Shown: positions 35,093-43,351 of the stretch, in pieces
How the letters are laid out: every line of letters starts with the position of its first letter
Position numbering within the stretch: position 1 is the stretch's first letter
Source of the DNA: a virus
Virus record (IMG/VR): IMGVR_UViG_3300044642_000074
Location: 50,809-114,808 of that record
DNA: 64,000 nucleotides
Strand: one strand, 5' to 3'
Notes under the pieces: model-generated
Told to the model about the DNA's origin: nothing
Seen by the model: the letters and a program-made list of their open reading frames with translations, nothing else
The model's database searches: none
Position numbers and translations under genes: made by a program

Positions 35093-35710
35093 TTACTTCT
35101 GTGATTTTATTAGTTCGTTAAGCCAAGACTTAGAGCTTACAGGTTTTCCTGTATGGATAGCATAGAAATCCCTTATAGTCATTTCTTGATAAAGGGCATC
35201 TTCCATTGGTCCAGGAGCTTTGTAAGCAACAGAAGGTTTAGGAGCAGCTACCGTTTTTGTTGGGACATCTTCTAGTATGGCAGATGTACCGCTGATAGCA
35301 ATACTGCTGGCGTTAACTATTCTAAGTTCTTCTAGAGGAACTAGATAAGAACCTCTTTCGTTAAGCTCATACTCTTCCTCAAAGTTTGGATTGTATGGAA
35401 TCTTGTAAACTGTTCGGCTTGAATCTAGTGGTTCAAACTCATTTGTAATTAGTTCAAAATAGAAACCTTTTTCTTTCTTGAACTCTGATGAAAAGATACC
35501 TACTACGTTACGAGCTTGCTTGTCGTAGAAAGGCATCTTCATGTTAAAGTCCAAACGGCTGATACCAAGATTTTCTATAAGCCTATAATGATGCTCACGA
35601 AAATCTTCTAGGATTTCTGCCTTGTACTTTTTTTGTTCATCTTGACTTAAGGCTTTGTACTCCTGGTACGTCAGCCTCTTACGTGTTGGTGGGTGTGCTG
35701 TTGTAAACAT
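35093..35710 (-). CDS. Hypothetical replication-region protein, 205 aa
   Basis: Soluble, charged N-terminal half (RLTYQEYKALSQDEQKKYKAEILEDF), beta-rich middle and a Pro/Ala linker (VPTKTVAAPKPSVAYKAPGP) before a short C-terminal helix. It is sandwiched between the ATPase (1-bp gap) and the helicase, so it is likely a replisome accessory protein. No family recognised. Confidence 0.7.
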   Translation of the reverse strand: MFTTAHPPTRKRLTYQEYKALSQDEQKKYKAEILEDFREHHYRLIENLGISRLDFNMKMPFYDKQARNVVGIFSSEFKKEKGFYFELITNEFEPLDSSRTVYKIPYNPNFEEEYELNERGSYLVPLEELRIVNASSIAISGTSAILEDVPTKTVAAPKPSVAYKAPGPMEDALYQEMTIRDFYAIHTGKPVSSKSWLNELIKSQK

Positions 35711-35721
35711 GATATTGTGTT

Positions 35722-36777
35722 TTAGATCTCTTCTCCAATAGGAGCTGATATGTTTCTTTGATTACCGTTACCGGCTCTTTCTGTAAACCTTACAAAACCA
35801 TTTGGTCTTGCAGCAGTAGGTTCTGGTACTTCTGCCATGCGTTGCTGCTTACCAAACATCTTTAGAAATATGATGCTTTTCTTTTCATCACCGTTTCTTA
35901 CTTTGAGCAGGTGTAGGAAAACATCATCTTCTTTAGCTTCGTAAGCATACGGACCATAGCTTTTTATATCAGATTTCCAGGGTCTTGACAGAACTACTAC
36001 CATGTCTGAACCCTGCATCAAAGCGTCACCGCCAAAGATGTCAGAGCTTGTTGGGTAGTTTGCAATAGAACCGGATACCTTACGAGCAGCTTCATCTATA
36101 CTTCTGTTTAGCTGGGTGATCATCAGAACAATGATTGGTATTTTGTTCTTAAGCTTCATCAGCATTTCAGTAGTATTGTAGAGTACATCAAATTTGTCTT
36201 TGTCAGCACCACTTTTTTTGATAAGCCAGCTATGGTCTATCGTAACAATAAGTGGTTTGCTGCCTCCTTCTAGATATACTTCCTTGATGACTTCTTCCAT
36301 TTCAGCAGAAGTGATTGATTCGGATATAAGGTCTCGTTTGATACCTTGTTTTTCCATATACTCACACTCTGCTAGGTACTGCTTCATTTTTTCTATAATA
36401 AATTCATCCAGCTGTCTGTCAGTGCTTAGAACAACACCATAGTCCTGTGCTACTTCACCTGCAAACTGACGGGCTGCGTACTGTTCATCACCCATCTCAA
36501 ACTGAAACTCCAGTATGTTAAACTGCTGATCAGGATTAAGACGGTGGGCTTCACGGAGTATCTGTGATACAAGCATTGTCTTACCGGCACCAGGTCTGGC
36601 ACCGATAGTAAGCATAGATCCCCATTCGAGTCCTGCTATACCGGCTGAGTTAAACCCAGGCCATGGTGTTCGCAGACTCTTGATGTCTCCGTTACGTCTT
36701 TTTTCTATATACTTAAGTCCTTTTCTTAAAACGGATACGTAGCTTTTACGTCCAAACTTTTTTTGTTCAGTACTCAT
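35722..36777 (-). CDS. DnaB-family replicative helicase, 351 aa
   Basis: RecA-fold hexameric helicase core only: Walker A GARPGAGKT (59-67), Walker B LIVTIDHSWLI near 175-185, IIVLMITQLNRSIDE (motif H3 with the QLNR sensor) and DIFGGDALMQGSDMVVVLSRPW (motif H4). The usual N-terminal primase-interaction domain of DnaB is missing; only about 40 residues precede the core. It would unwind DNA at the fork with PolB and the primase-like protein. Confidence 0.9.
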   Translation of the reverse strand: MSTEQKKFGRKSYVSVLRKGLKYIEKRRNGDIKSLRTPWPGFNSAGIAGLEWGSMLTIGARPGAGKTMLVSQILREAHRLNPDQQFNILEFQFEMGDEQYAARQFAGEVAQDYGVVLSTDRQLDEFIIEKMKQYLAECEYMEKQGIKRDLISESITSAEMEEVIKEVYLEGGSKPLIVTIDHSWLIKKSGADKDKFDVLYNTTEMLMKLKNKIPIIVLMITQLNRSIDEAARKVSGSIANYPTSSDIFGGDALMQGSDMVVVLSRPWKSDIKSYGPYAYEAKEDDVFLHLLKVRNGDEKKSIIFLKMFGKQQRMAEVPEPTAARPNGFVRFTERAGNGNQRNISAPIGEEI

Positions 36778-36788
36778 CTATAAATGAT

Positions 36789-37016
36789 CTAATATTGGCT
36801 GAATGTTTCACTAACCATAGACTCTAGTTCGTTTAACCCATCGTTTTTGCCATTGTAGTAAGCTTGAGTCATCATCTTATCTACGAGCGTTTCAAGAAGA
36901 CCGAAGTTTATAAGCTTAACTTCTTCTTTAATATCTCCATAAAGTTTAGCTGAGGGCAGCTGATCAAAAATCTTTCTAAGTTCTTGCTGATGTGGGGTTG
37001 TGTTTTCTGTGGACAT
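36789..37016 (-). CDS. Small helical protein, 75 aa
   Basis: Acidic soluble protein (MSTENTTPHQQELRKIFDQLPS, C-terminal YYNGKNDGLNELESMVSETF). The C-terminal 'AYYNGKNDG' helix recurs in small phage proteins. It has a promoter box 47 bp upstream. Function unknown; first gene of the helicase operon. Confidence 0.7.
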   Translation of the reverse strand: MSTENTTPHQQELRKIFDQLPSAKLYGDIKEEVKLINFGLLETLVDKMMTQAYYNGKNDGLNELESMVSETFSQY

Positions 37017-37062
37017 GTTCTTTTTTAGGGGATGTAAATTTAGATAACTTGTTGTAGAACTC

Positions 37063-37070
37063 CAAAAATA
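37063..37070 (-). promoter_or_regulatory. Promoter -7 box TATTTTTG
   Basis: Exact TAnnTTTG on the minus strand in the short gap before the 75-aa and helicase genes, with GTTCTACAA in inverted orientation downstream. Confidence 0.6.
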
Positions 37071-37083
37071 ATCTGTAGAAGTT

Positions 37084-37662
37084 TTAGGTTTCTGAAAGAA
37101 TTTCTGGGTTGTCTACAATCATCTGGCAATAGTCAGCCAGGAGGGATCTGCTAGTCTTAGTAGAGGTATCTGTACGCTGGATAAAGTAGCTGCTGGTAGT
37201 AATATACTCCAGGTTTTCTCTACCCTTGGTGTAGATATAATAGTCTGTGGCATCTAGTACAAGTGCCCAGTCAAATTCAGGGTAGGTTTTGAAGAACCAG
37301 ATAAACTTTTGTTTAAGTTCCTGGACCGTCTGTCTTAAGAGGCCTACCCGGGGAACTCTTTTAGCAGGGAACATTTCACGATAAGTGTTGATGCATTGTA
37401 AAGCATTCATACCCAATACTTCAGAGGCTACCTTCTTCTTAGTTTTGACCAGAAGAGTCTCAAATTCATCTAGTACAAACAGGGCTCCTGAGGTCAGGTT
37501 ACCGTTTGCATCTAGGTGTCCTCTGTTCTGTGCTACCAGTCTTTCTGCGTCTTCATTGATAATACCGGTGGGTTTGATTTTGTTCCGGCAGCAATCAAGG
37601 AAGTACAGCTGGTTCGGGCTCACATTGTACTTGATCAGTGTCGTCCAAAGTTGATGACTCAT
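37084..37662 (-). CDS. Conserved replication-arm protein, 192 aa
   Basis: Soluble protein with SPNQLYFLDCCRNKIKPTGI at the start, SGALFVLDEFETLLVKTKKK in the middle and FKTYPEFDWALVLDATDYYI near the C terminus. It follows the DnaA-like protein and overlaps it by 68 bp, so it may act at replication initiation, for example as a loader. This is inference from context; the family is not recognised. Confidence 0.7.
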   Translation of the reverse strand: MSHQLWTTLIKYNVSPNQLYFLDCCRNKIKPTGIINEDAERLVAQNRGHLDANGNLTSGALFVLDEFETLLVKTKKKVASEVLGMNALQCINTYREMFPAKRVPRVGLLRQTVQELKQKFIWFFKTYPEFDWALVLDATDYYIYTKGRENLEYITTSSYFIQRTDTSTKTSRSLLADYCQMIVDNPEILSET

Positions 37663-38089
37663 AATTACTCTTTAAGGTTTTAAGGATACTAGTGTACTTG
37701 TGTTGGAAAGGCTCACAGGTTTCTAACAGGTTTTTGCAGGCTGTTATGGCATGGATCACTGTTGTATGATCTTTACCCAGAAACTTACCAATGACGGTAA
37801 GGTTATACCCCATTTGCCTGGCCAGTAGGCAGAAGATGTTTCTTAGTTCTACTAAAGGCCGGTTCCTGCTTCTGCTTTGCAGACACGTGGGTTTGTCAAA
37901 GAAAACAGGCATGAAAGGTTTAAGGTTATCCTCTAACATTTCAAGAGACATGATTGGTATTTCAGCGTTTTCTGAGGTATACATTTGGGTTATTACTGTT
38001 GGGTAATAGCCCAGTTTGTTATAAAACACTGACTTAAATTCTGTAATCAGTTTTTTTTCAAGCATAGCTGCGTAGCTTTTTGAATCCAT
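37595..38089 (-). CDS. DnaA domain IV-like DNA-binding protein, 164 aa
   Basis: Residues 72-120 read as the DnaA C-terminal DNA-binding domain: RPLVELRNIFCLLARQMG (helices) and IGKFLGKDHTTVIHA, where GKDHTTVIHA (105-114) matches the DnaA signature GRDHTTVxHA that contacts DnaA boxes. There is no AAA+ domain, so it binds DNA but cannot act as a full DnaA. It is the first gene of the minus replication arm, next to the AT-rich divergent region. Likely an origin-binding initiator or an early-promoter regulator. Confidence 0.8.
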   Translation of the reverse strand: MDSKSYAAMLEKKLITEFKSVFYNKLGYYPTVITQMYTSENAEIPIMSLEMLEDNLKPFMPVFFDKPTCLQSRSRNRPLVELRNIFCLLARQMGYNLTVIGKFLGKDHTTVIHAITACKNLLETCEPFQHKYTSILKTLKSNYESSTLDDTDQVQCEPEPAVLP

Positions 38090-38200
38090 AAATCTTGGAG
38101 GTTTAGTCTACAAATATAGGTTAGTTCTACAATATTACGTATATTATATTGTAGAGTATTTAAAAAGTCTACATAATTTAAGTTTATAAACCTTTATATA
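38090..38200. promoter_or_regulatory. Divergent control region with palindrome; possible origin
   Basis: AT-rich gap between the minus replication arm and the plus lysis arm. It contains an exact minus-strand -7 box TATATTTG (38111-38118, extended TATATTTGTAGACT) for the DnaA-like gene. An inverted repeat TCTACAATAT / ATATTGTAGA spans 38126-38155, whose arms contain the TTGTAGA promoter motif on each strand. The plus-strand copy would drive the lysis arm. Suitable as a shared operator; an origin role is inferred only from AT content and the DnaA-like neighbour. Confidence 0.6.
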
Positions 38201-38473
38201 ATGGCAAAGAAGTTTTACGCCCAGAAGGATGTCCTGGGTTTTCCTATTCCTGGTACTATGATGAGTGGAGAAAAGGTTCCTGCCAACTTGATTGAGATTC
38301 CTGCACAGAATGTTGCTCCTGGAGCTGGTCAAGTAGCTGTACCACACCCTGGTGATCTTCGCTATTTCGTACGTAAGGACAAGAGTGGAAAGATCATCCC
38401 TAACTCACTGATTATCAGTTTAAAAAAGCCTGCTGGGGATGTTTATGAGTTTAAACTTATAAAGGCTAGCTAA
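38201..38473 (+). CDS. Conserved small phage protein, 90 aa
   Basis: Begins MAKKFYAQKDVLGFPIPGTMMSG and ends in a beta-rich segment (NSLIISLKKPAGDVYEFKLI). The strand-rich composition and the start MAKKFYAQ..FPIPGTM are like small conserved virion-associated proteins of Bacteroidota phages. First gene of the plus lysis/envelope arm. Function unknown; a head-decoration or head-fibre role is possible. Confidence 0.75.
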   Translation: MAKKFYAQKDVLGFPIPGTMMSGEKVPANLIEIPAQNVAPGAGQVAVPHPGDLRYFVRKDKSGKIIPNSLIISLKKPAGDVYEFKLIKAS

Positions 38474-38475
38474 TC

Positions 38476-38781
38476 ATGCAGAGAGAAAGTTCAGCTATAG
38501 CAGCATTTAAAGTCTGGGTTTTCCCTAGTCTTGTGTCTATTATAAGTCTGTTAATCTGGAATGACGTCAACGAGATAAAGGCTGATGTCAAGGCTCTTAT
38601 GGCCCAGTCTAACATTGATAAGACCAGGATTGATAATCTTGAGCGACAGGTTTACGGATCTAAGACTGCTAGTCTACCTGAGAAACCTGCTCAGAAGCCT
38701 CCGTTTTTGAATGAACTGTACGCAGTTCTACCGTCTCCGGAGAAGAAACATAAATATAAAAAGATACTATATGACTTTTAA
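38476..38781 (+). CDS. Small membrane protein with coiled coil (lysis region), 101 aa
   Basis: One hydrophobic N-terminal segment (FKVWVFPSLVSIISLLIW), then a coiled-coil helix (NEIKADVKALMAQSNIDKTRIDNLERQV) and a proline-rich tail. This N-in anchored layout resembles phage i-spanins or small tail/lysis proteins. It overlaps the next gene by 11 bp. Spanin function is inference from topology and neighbours. Confidence 0.68.
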   Translation: MQRESSAIAAFKVWVFPSLVSIISLLIWNDVNEIKADVKALMAQSNIDKTRIDNLERQVYGSKTASLPEKPAQKPPFLNELYAVLPSPEKKHKYKKILYDF

Positions 38782-39019
38782 ACAATGGATTCTAGATCTA
38801 TTCAAAGATGAGAGAGGTTCTACCTCGATCAAACCTGTTGTAGGTTTTATGGGGGCCTTGTTTCTCTGTATAACTCTTACTGCTAACTCTTTTACTCACG
38901 GTGATATTAAACCTTCTGATGCTCTTGTGGATGCTGTACTGATTATGACCTGTGTAGGTATTGGAGCAGACAGTGTAGATAAATTTAGCCACAAGAAAAA
39001 GAAAGAAGATGAAGCTTAG
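38771..39019 (+). CDS. Holin-like two-helix membrane protein, 82 aa
   Basis: MTFKQWILDLFKDERGSTSIKPVVGFMGALFLCITLTANSF gives helix one; DALVDAVLIMTCVGIGADSVDKF gives helix two; the tail is KKKKEDEA. Two helices, a short loop and a charged C terminus are typical of Bacteroidota phage holins (the ERGSTSxKPVxGF start is recurrent). I use the ATG overlapping the upstream gene's stop region, since an earlier start would lie deep within that gene in another frame. Confidence 0.68.
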   Translation: MTFKQWILDLFKDERGSTSIKPVVGFMGALFLCITLTANSFTHGDIKPSDALVDAVLIMTCVGIGADSVDKFSHKKKKEDEA

Positions 39020-39641
39020 TAAATATGCCATTATAGTTCTAGCAGTAATTGGTCTGATTATTTTATCCAGATTAGGTTGTAACAACGGTCTTGGGTTTTT
39101 TGATAAACCTACAGCAGACACTGTAGTTACTATTGATACTTTATGGCAAGAACATGATACAGTAATCTATAAAAAGGTACCTGTAAAAGAAATCATTTAC
39201 GACATAGATACTTTGCCTCCTCAGTATATTCCAGATACAAACTATGATAAGTTAAAAGAACAGTATGAGCTTCTTGTAAAAGAGCATGCTTCTAAAGTAA
39301 TTCAGTTTGATACACTTAGAATACCCCAGCTTAAAGGCGGATTTTATATAAAGGATACTGTTCAGTTTAATAAAATATCTGGAAGATCATTTGAAGCTGA
39401 TTATGTTATACCTGTTGTAAAAGAAACAATTACTATTACAAAAGAAACTCCTAAAAGGAATCAGCTATATATTGGAGGTGGTGTAAATACTGCTAAAACA
39501 TTTGTGCCTCAGTCACTAGAAGCGGGGCTTTTACTCAAAACTAAACGTGATCAGATAATGGGTGTAAAAGCCGGATCTGATATTAACGGTAATATAACAT
39601 ACGGCTTCCAGAGTTACTGGAAGATTGGATCTAAAAAATAA
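39009..39641 (+). CDS. Membrane-anchored envelope protein with beta-rich domain, 210 aa
   Basis: N-terminal anchor (YAIIVLAVIGLIILSRLGC, with a Cys that could be a lipobox-like site), a helical stalk (YDKLKEQYELLVKEHASK) and a C-terminal beta domain of short alternating strands (QLYIGGGVNTAKTFVPQSLEAG...GNITYGFQSYW). Found in a lysis cluster, a spanin-like role spanning the periplasm is possible. The family is not certain. Start overlaps the holin-like gene by 11 bp. Confidence 0.65.
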   Translation: MKLSKYAIIVLAVIGLIILSRLGCNNGLGFFDKPTADTVVTIDTLWQEHDTVIYKKVPVKEIIYDIDTLPPQYIPDTNYDKLKEQYELLVKEHASKVIQFDTLRIPQLKGGFYIKDTVQFNKISGRSFEADYVIPVVKETITITKETPKRNQLYIGGGVNTAKTFVPQSLEAGLLLKTKRDQIMGVKAGSDINGNITYGFQSYWKIGSKK

Positions 39642-39647
39642 ATAAAC

Positions 39648-39809
39648 ATGAAAAGTATCGTAAAGATGCTTCTTGGTCTGTTTAAGAAAAAAGTTTCTAA
39701 ACAGGTTGAAGAAGTTAAAGAAAAGGTTATGCCTGTAGAGGTAGCTCCTGCACAAGAAAAAAAGAAGAAGAAATATTATCATCCTAAGCCTAAGAAAGCT
39801 AATATCTAA
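39648..39809 (+). CDS. Small basic protein, 53 aa
   Basis: Reads MKSIVKMLLGLFKKKV then VEEVKEKVMPVEVAPAQ and a Lys-rich tail (EKKKKKYYHPKPKK). Amphipathic N-terminal helix and very basic C terminus. It fills the gap between the spanin-like and endolysin genes and has a TAA 14 bp before the endolysin start. Function unknown; possibly a membrane-active lysis peptide. Confidence 0.65.
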   Translation: MKSIVKMLLGLFKKKVSKQVEEVKEKVMPVEVAPAQEKKKKKYYHPKPKKANI

Positions 39810-39823
39810 TTAATCTGTATCCT

Positions 39824-40423
39824 ATGAATCTTGAAAAACTTAAAGGCCACGTGCCGGATTCTGTTATTGCACAGATTCCTGGTGTGATTGATAGCTTTGC
39901 TGTTAATACCCCACTTCGTTTGGCTCATTTTTTAGCTCAGTGTGGTCACGAGTCTGGTGGTTTCAGGCTTACGCAAGAGAATCTAAACTATTCAGCTAAA
40001 GGTCTTATGGGAATCTTCAAGAAGTATTTCCCTACAGAAGCTTTAGCTAATGCTTATGCACGTAAACCTGAAAAGATTGCTAACCGCGTTTATGGTTCAC
40101 GCATGGGTAATGGTCCCGAAGCTAGTGGTGAGGGTTACAAGTTCCGCGGTCGTGGTTATATTCAATTGACTGGTAAACAGAACTATACTGCATTTGATGC
40201 TACAGTACCTGAAAGTATTGTAGATAATCCAGACTTAGTGGCTACTAAATATCCTTTAGCTTCTGCTGCATGGTTCTGGAGCAAGAACGGTCTTAACACT
40301 CTTGCTGACAAAGGAGCTTCTGATATTAATGTTACTGCTATTACAAAGCGTGTAAACGGTGGTACAATCGGTTTGACAGATAGAATTAAACACTTCAAAG
40401 AATATCATAACCTGCTGGTATGA
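39824..40423 (+). CDS. GH19-type endolysin (chitinase-like muramidase), 199 aa
   Basis: AHFLAQCGHESGGFRLTQENLNYS contains the GH19 catalytic Glu (E43 in HESGGF), followed by NRVYGSRMGNG and the hallmark KFRGRGYIQLTGKQNY, ASAAWFWS and the C-terminal ITKRVNGGTIGLTDR. This is a standard phage GH19 lysozyme domain with no signal peptide, so it needs a holin to reach the cell wall. Full length for the family. It cleaves peptidoglycan at lysis. Confidence 0.93.
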   Translation: MNLEKLKGHVPDSVIAQIPGVIDSFAVNTPLRLAHFLAQCGHESGGFRLTQENLNYSAKGLMGIFKKYFPTEALANAYARKPEKIANRVYGSRMGNGPEASGEGYKFRGRGYIQLTGKQNYTAFDATVPESIVDNPDLVATKYPLASAAWFWSKNGLNTLADKGASDINVTAITKRVNGGTIGLTDRIKHFKEYHNLLV

Positions 40424-40463
40424 TAGGACATGTTATTAAAAACATACCTAAAAACTATAAGAT

Positions 40464-40598
40464 ATGGCTAAGGCCAAAGGCTCCAAAGCCGGAGAATCTA
40501 GAAAGGTCACCTTCGGTAAACGTAAAACAGGAAGAGCTGCTAAAAGCAGAGGACCTAAAGACAAAAAAGTCTCTAAGTACCAAGGACAGGGAAGATAA
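40464..40598 (+). CDS. Small, very basic conserved protein, 44 aa
   Basis: MAKAKGSKAGESRKVTF then GKRKTGRAAKSRGPKDK and KYQGQGR. The pattern VTFGKRKxGxAxKSxxxxxKxxxKYxGQGR is a recurrent small protein of Bacteroidota and their phages. It is in a different frame from a 62-codon ORF over the same bases, and this frame is preferred because of that pattern. Likely nucleic-acid binding. Confidence 0.8.
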   Translation: MAKAKGSKAGESRKVTFGKRKTGRAAKSRGPKDKKVSKYQGQGR

Positions 40599-40632
40599 TT
40601 GTTTATAAAAACCAACCTCTAAAACTTATACT

Positions 40633-41115
40633 ATGAATCTTAGGGGTTTTTTTATTGTATTATTTTCTTTTTTGTGTGTATCAGTATACTCACAAAATAT
40701 TTTTATTGATAGTGTCCGTAATAACATAGCTACTGGTCCACTAACAGCTAACAAAAATCTGAGTTTTGGTGTGAAGAATATTCTAGCCGAAGTACTTCAG
40801 GATAAAGGTTTGGACTTACTTCCAAAAAAACAAGAAGCAGAACTTAGTCTAGTAACTGAGATCTACTTTTTTGATATTACACAAACCAATGCAGGTGTAT
40901 CTGTTTTTAAAAAGCAGAGTAACACTACAGTAATGGGTTTAAAGGGTAGCCTTTATAAAAACGGGAAACTAGTTAGTTCTAAAAAAGTAGAAGAATCCTC
41001 TTCAGAGGTAGTGATGGCTAATCTGGTAATTCCCGAAGACGGAAAACCTAATCAGCAATCAGTTAGTAATGTTATAAAAAAAGCCTGTCAAGCTTTAATT
41101 GACAAACTTCTATGA
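40633..41115 (+). CDS. Secreted periplasmic or envelope protein, CsgG-like fold suspected, 160 aa
   Basis: Signal peptide MNLRGFFIVLFSFLCVSVYSQ, then a domain with GVKNILAEVLQDKGLDLLP, EAELSLVTEIYFFDIT and VFKKQSNTTVMGLKGSLYKNGK, and a helix IKKACQALIDKLL. The alternation of an N-terminal helix before EIYFFD and a strand pair resembles the CsgG/LpoB-type fold of the 253-aa protein three kb downstream. Periplasmic or outer-membrane location is predicted. The 4-bp overlap with the T9SS gene (ATGA) indicates co-expression. Confidence 0.65.
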   Translation: MNLRGFFIVLFSFLCVSVYSQNIFIDSVRNNIATGPLTANKNLSFGVKNILAEVLQDKGLDLLPKKQEAELSLVTEIYFFDITQTNAGVSVFKKQSNTTVMGLKGSLYKNGKLVSSKKVEESSSEVVMANLVIPEDGKPNQQSVSNVIKKACQALIDKLL

Positions 41116-43013
41116 AAAAACTTTTGCTTGCCTGCTTAGCTATAGTGTTTACTAGTTTGGGTTATTCTCAAACTATTGGTCATTTCCAACAGTTAGCTTC
41201 TGTTAAAAGAGGGGACACTTTAGATGTGGCCTGGTATTATCAACCAAGTGGTTCAGTTGATGTCAGAACATTTCAGGTAGATTTTCAGTTTAAAAAGCAT
41301 CTGTTTACTCACATAAGTACTACTATTGATACACCATATGTTACTGTTGGTAGACAACCGCAGCTTGGGTACAATCAGTTTAATAACTTTAAGTATGACA
41401 ACTACGTAAACGGAAACTATACTTATGGAGCTGATACTAACTGGGCAGTTGGACGTAACTATTTAACACTTCCTGCTGGCAGTGGTTTTGGTACTGGTAA
41501 TGGATATATTATCCATAATAAGTTTAAGATTAATGAAGTACAGTCTAACTTTGTATCTGATACAATTACTGTTAACTGGGCTCGTCTCTTTAAAGTAGAT
41601 GGAACTACTATTGGAGATAACGTAGCAACTCTTACAAATAAGAAGCTTGCTATTTTCTTACAGGGTAACTTGACTATCTCAGGAAAGATCTGGATGGGGT
41701 CTAATACCGGCTTGCCAACGATTATTGCATATGCTGATAATACAGGTATTGAGGTTTCTCGTACAGTTCCTGCAGCCAATGGTACATATACTCTGACAAA
41801 TATAGAACAGAATACTAAGTATAAGATAAAGGTTGTTTTCTCAAGAGATAGTCTAATCACAATGCGTGATCGTGCAGTAACTATTGCTGATGCTGTGAAG
41901 ACTTATAATGAATTTACCGGAGCTAATGTTAGCCAGACATTCCCAAGAACTTTCTTGACAAACGGTCTTGCTTATTTGATTGCAGATGTCAGCCGAAACG
42001 GAGTCTTAGATGGTGGTGATCCTTATGGAATTTATGCTTCTGTATCAGGTCTAAGACCAATTGATACTGCACGTCTTGTAAATGTTTTCTTAAAGAATGA
42101 GTTTGATTCTTTGGCCATAGCAGCAAATCAGTGGACTAGTTGGGCAAGTAATGTAGACAAGGGTCTGTTTGTATTTGACTCTGTAGGTACTGTTAATAAT
42201 ACTAACGTAGACATTAAATACTTCTTATTGGGTGACGTAGACCGCTCACATTCTTCACCTGTGTTTAATGCACAAGGTCAGCAAGTTGCCCGTACAATCT
42301 ATAAGGGAAATATAAATGTTAGAATCCCAGATACTTATACAAACTCTAGTGATCCTCTCTATGTACCCTTCAATGTAAGTTATGCTAGTTATAAAAATAC
42401 AGGGTTACAGTTTGAGATGAAGTATGATCCTGCTGTTGTTAGGTTTGACCAGATTCAGTCTAACATAGATGGTCCATGGCTTCAATATGTGACTAACGAT
42501 AGTATTGCTGGTATCATCAGATTTGGTGGTATGAACAACCAAACAACCGGATATTTAAGTGGTGACTTTACTCCTTATAAGCTAAAGTTTTCTCCTAAAA
42601 ATCTAGGAACAAACATAACAAGTTACGTATATGTTAGACGTCTTATGGATGCTAGTGATGAGAACGGTGATCATTATAACATCGTACTTCAGTCAGATAG
42701 AATTGTTCTTAGCTACCGTATGAACGGTGCTACCTCTGTCTTTACAAATATGGAGCCTACTGTAAATGTTAGTCCTAATCCTAATACAGGTCAGTTTGAA
42801 CTAGTGGTATTTGTACCGCGTAACTCAACTATGAAAGCCGTGGTGTATGATATGAACGGAAAATTGATTAGAGAGTTAGGCAACTTTAAGACTGAAGATG
42901 CTGAGCAAAAATTTCGTAAAACCGTACCTACAGGGGACCTTCCTGCCGGTATGTATAATATAGTACTCTTTGATAACCGTAAGAGATATACTACTAAAAT
43001 GATTAAATCCTAA
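41112..43013 (+). CDS. Secreted T9SS-sorted dockerin/cohesin-like protein, 633 aa
   Basis: Signal peptide MKKLLLACLAIVFTSLGYSQ. A beta-rich domain follows; a carboxypeptidase-regulatory-like strand set near 185-280; a dockerin-like Ca motif ADVSRNGVLDGGD at about 291-303; LGDVDRSHSS near 373-382; and a cohesin-like region about 400-520 (LQFEMKYDPAVVRFDQIQ). Residues about 553-633 (VNVSPNPNTGQF ... VVYDMNGKLIREL ... LPAGMYNIVLFD ... KMIKS) are a type A T9SS C-terminal sorting domain. The protein should cross the outer membrane through the host type IX system and be anchored or released. Remarkable cargo for a phage. Confidence 0.88.
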   Translation: MKKLLLACLAIVFTSLGYSQTIGHFQQLASVKRGDTLDVAWYYQPSGSVDVRTFQVDFQFKKHLFTHISTTIDTPYVTVGRQPQLGYNQFNNFKYDNYVNGNYTYGADTNWAVGRNYLTLPAGSGFGTGNGYIIHNKFKINEVQSNFVSDTITVNWARLFKVDGTTIGDNVATLTNKKLAIFLQGNLTISGKIWMGSNTGLPTIIAYADNTGIEVSRTVPAANGTYTLTNIEQNTKYKIKVVFSRDSLITMRDRAVTIADAVKTYNEFTGANVSQTFPRTFLTNGLAYLIADVSRNGVLDGGDPYGIYASVSGLRPIDTARLVNVFLKNEFDSLAIAANQWTSWASNVDKGLFVFDSVGTVNNTNVDIKYFLLGDVDRSHSSPVFNAQGQQVARTIYKGNINVRIPDTYTNSSDPLYVPFNVSYASYKNTGLQFEMKYDPAVVRFDQIQSNIDGPWLQYVTNDSIAGIIRFGGMNNQTTGYLSGDFTPYKLKFSPKNLGTNITSYVYVRRLMDASDENGDHYNIVLQSDRIVLSYRMNGATSVFTNMEPTVNVSPNPNTGQFELVVFVPRNSTMKAVVYDMNGKLIRELGNFKTEDAEQKFRKTVPTGDLPAGMYNIVLFDNRKRYTTKMIKS

Positions 43014-43017
43014 TACT

Positions 43018-43335
43018 ATGTCAGAAGAACAAGTTCAACAAGAAGAAGGTACCTGGTCAAGTCTTAAGAAGACTATTGTAGGTACACTTGCTACAGTTAT
43101 TACTGGTGGTGGAGCTTATGTAGCTACCACATTATTTGGTGGAGGTGACGCTGCTCAACCTGCAGCTCCTGCTCAGCCAAGTATCATCATTAATAATACA
43201 CAGCAACAACAGCAGCAACAGGCTGCCGGTAAGACCGTTATAATTAAAGAGGCAGCTCCTGCCGCAGCTAAACCTGCAGAAGAGAAACCTAAGCCTAAGA
43301 AAGATGACTGGGCTAAAGAAGAACCAAAGTGGTAA
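43018..43335 (+). CDS. Small membrane protein with Gln/Ala/Pro linker, 105 aa
   Basis: One hydrophobic helix (IVGTLATVITGGGAYVATTLFGGG) then low-complexity: APAQPSIIINNTQQQQQQQAAG and Pro/Ala/Lys repeats ending DDWAKEEPKW. Function unknown. Its position between the T9SS protein and the holin-like gene suggests a lysis or envelope function. Confidence 0.72.
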   Translation: MSEEQVQQEEGTWSSLKKTIVGTLATVITGGGAYVATTLFGGGDAAQPAAPAQPSIIINNTQQQQQQQAAGKTVIIKEAAPAAAKPAEEKPKPKKDDWAKEEPKW

Positions 43336-43351
43336 TTTATAAACAAACTAT

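Noticed and set aside
40420-40608. 62-aa ORF after the endolysin
   Set aside because: The other frame encodes a recurrent basic protein (VTFGKRKTGRAAKS...GQGR) in the same bases.
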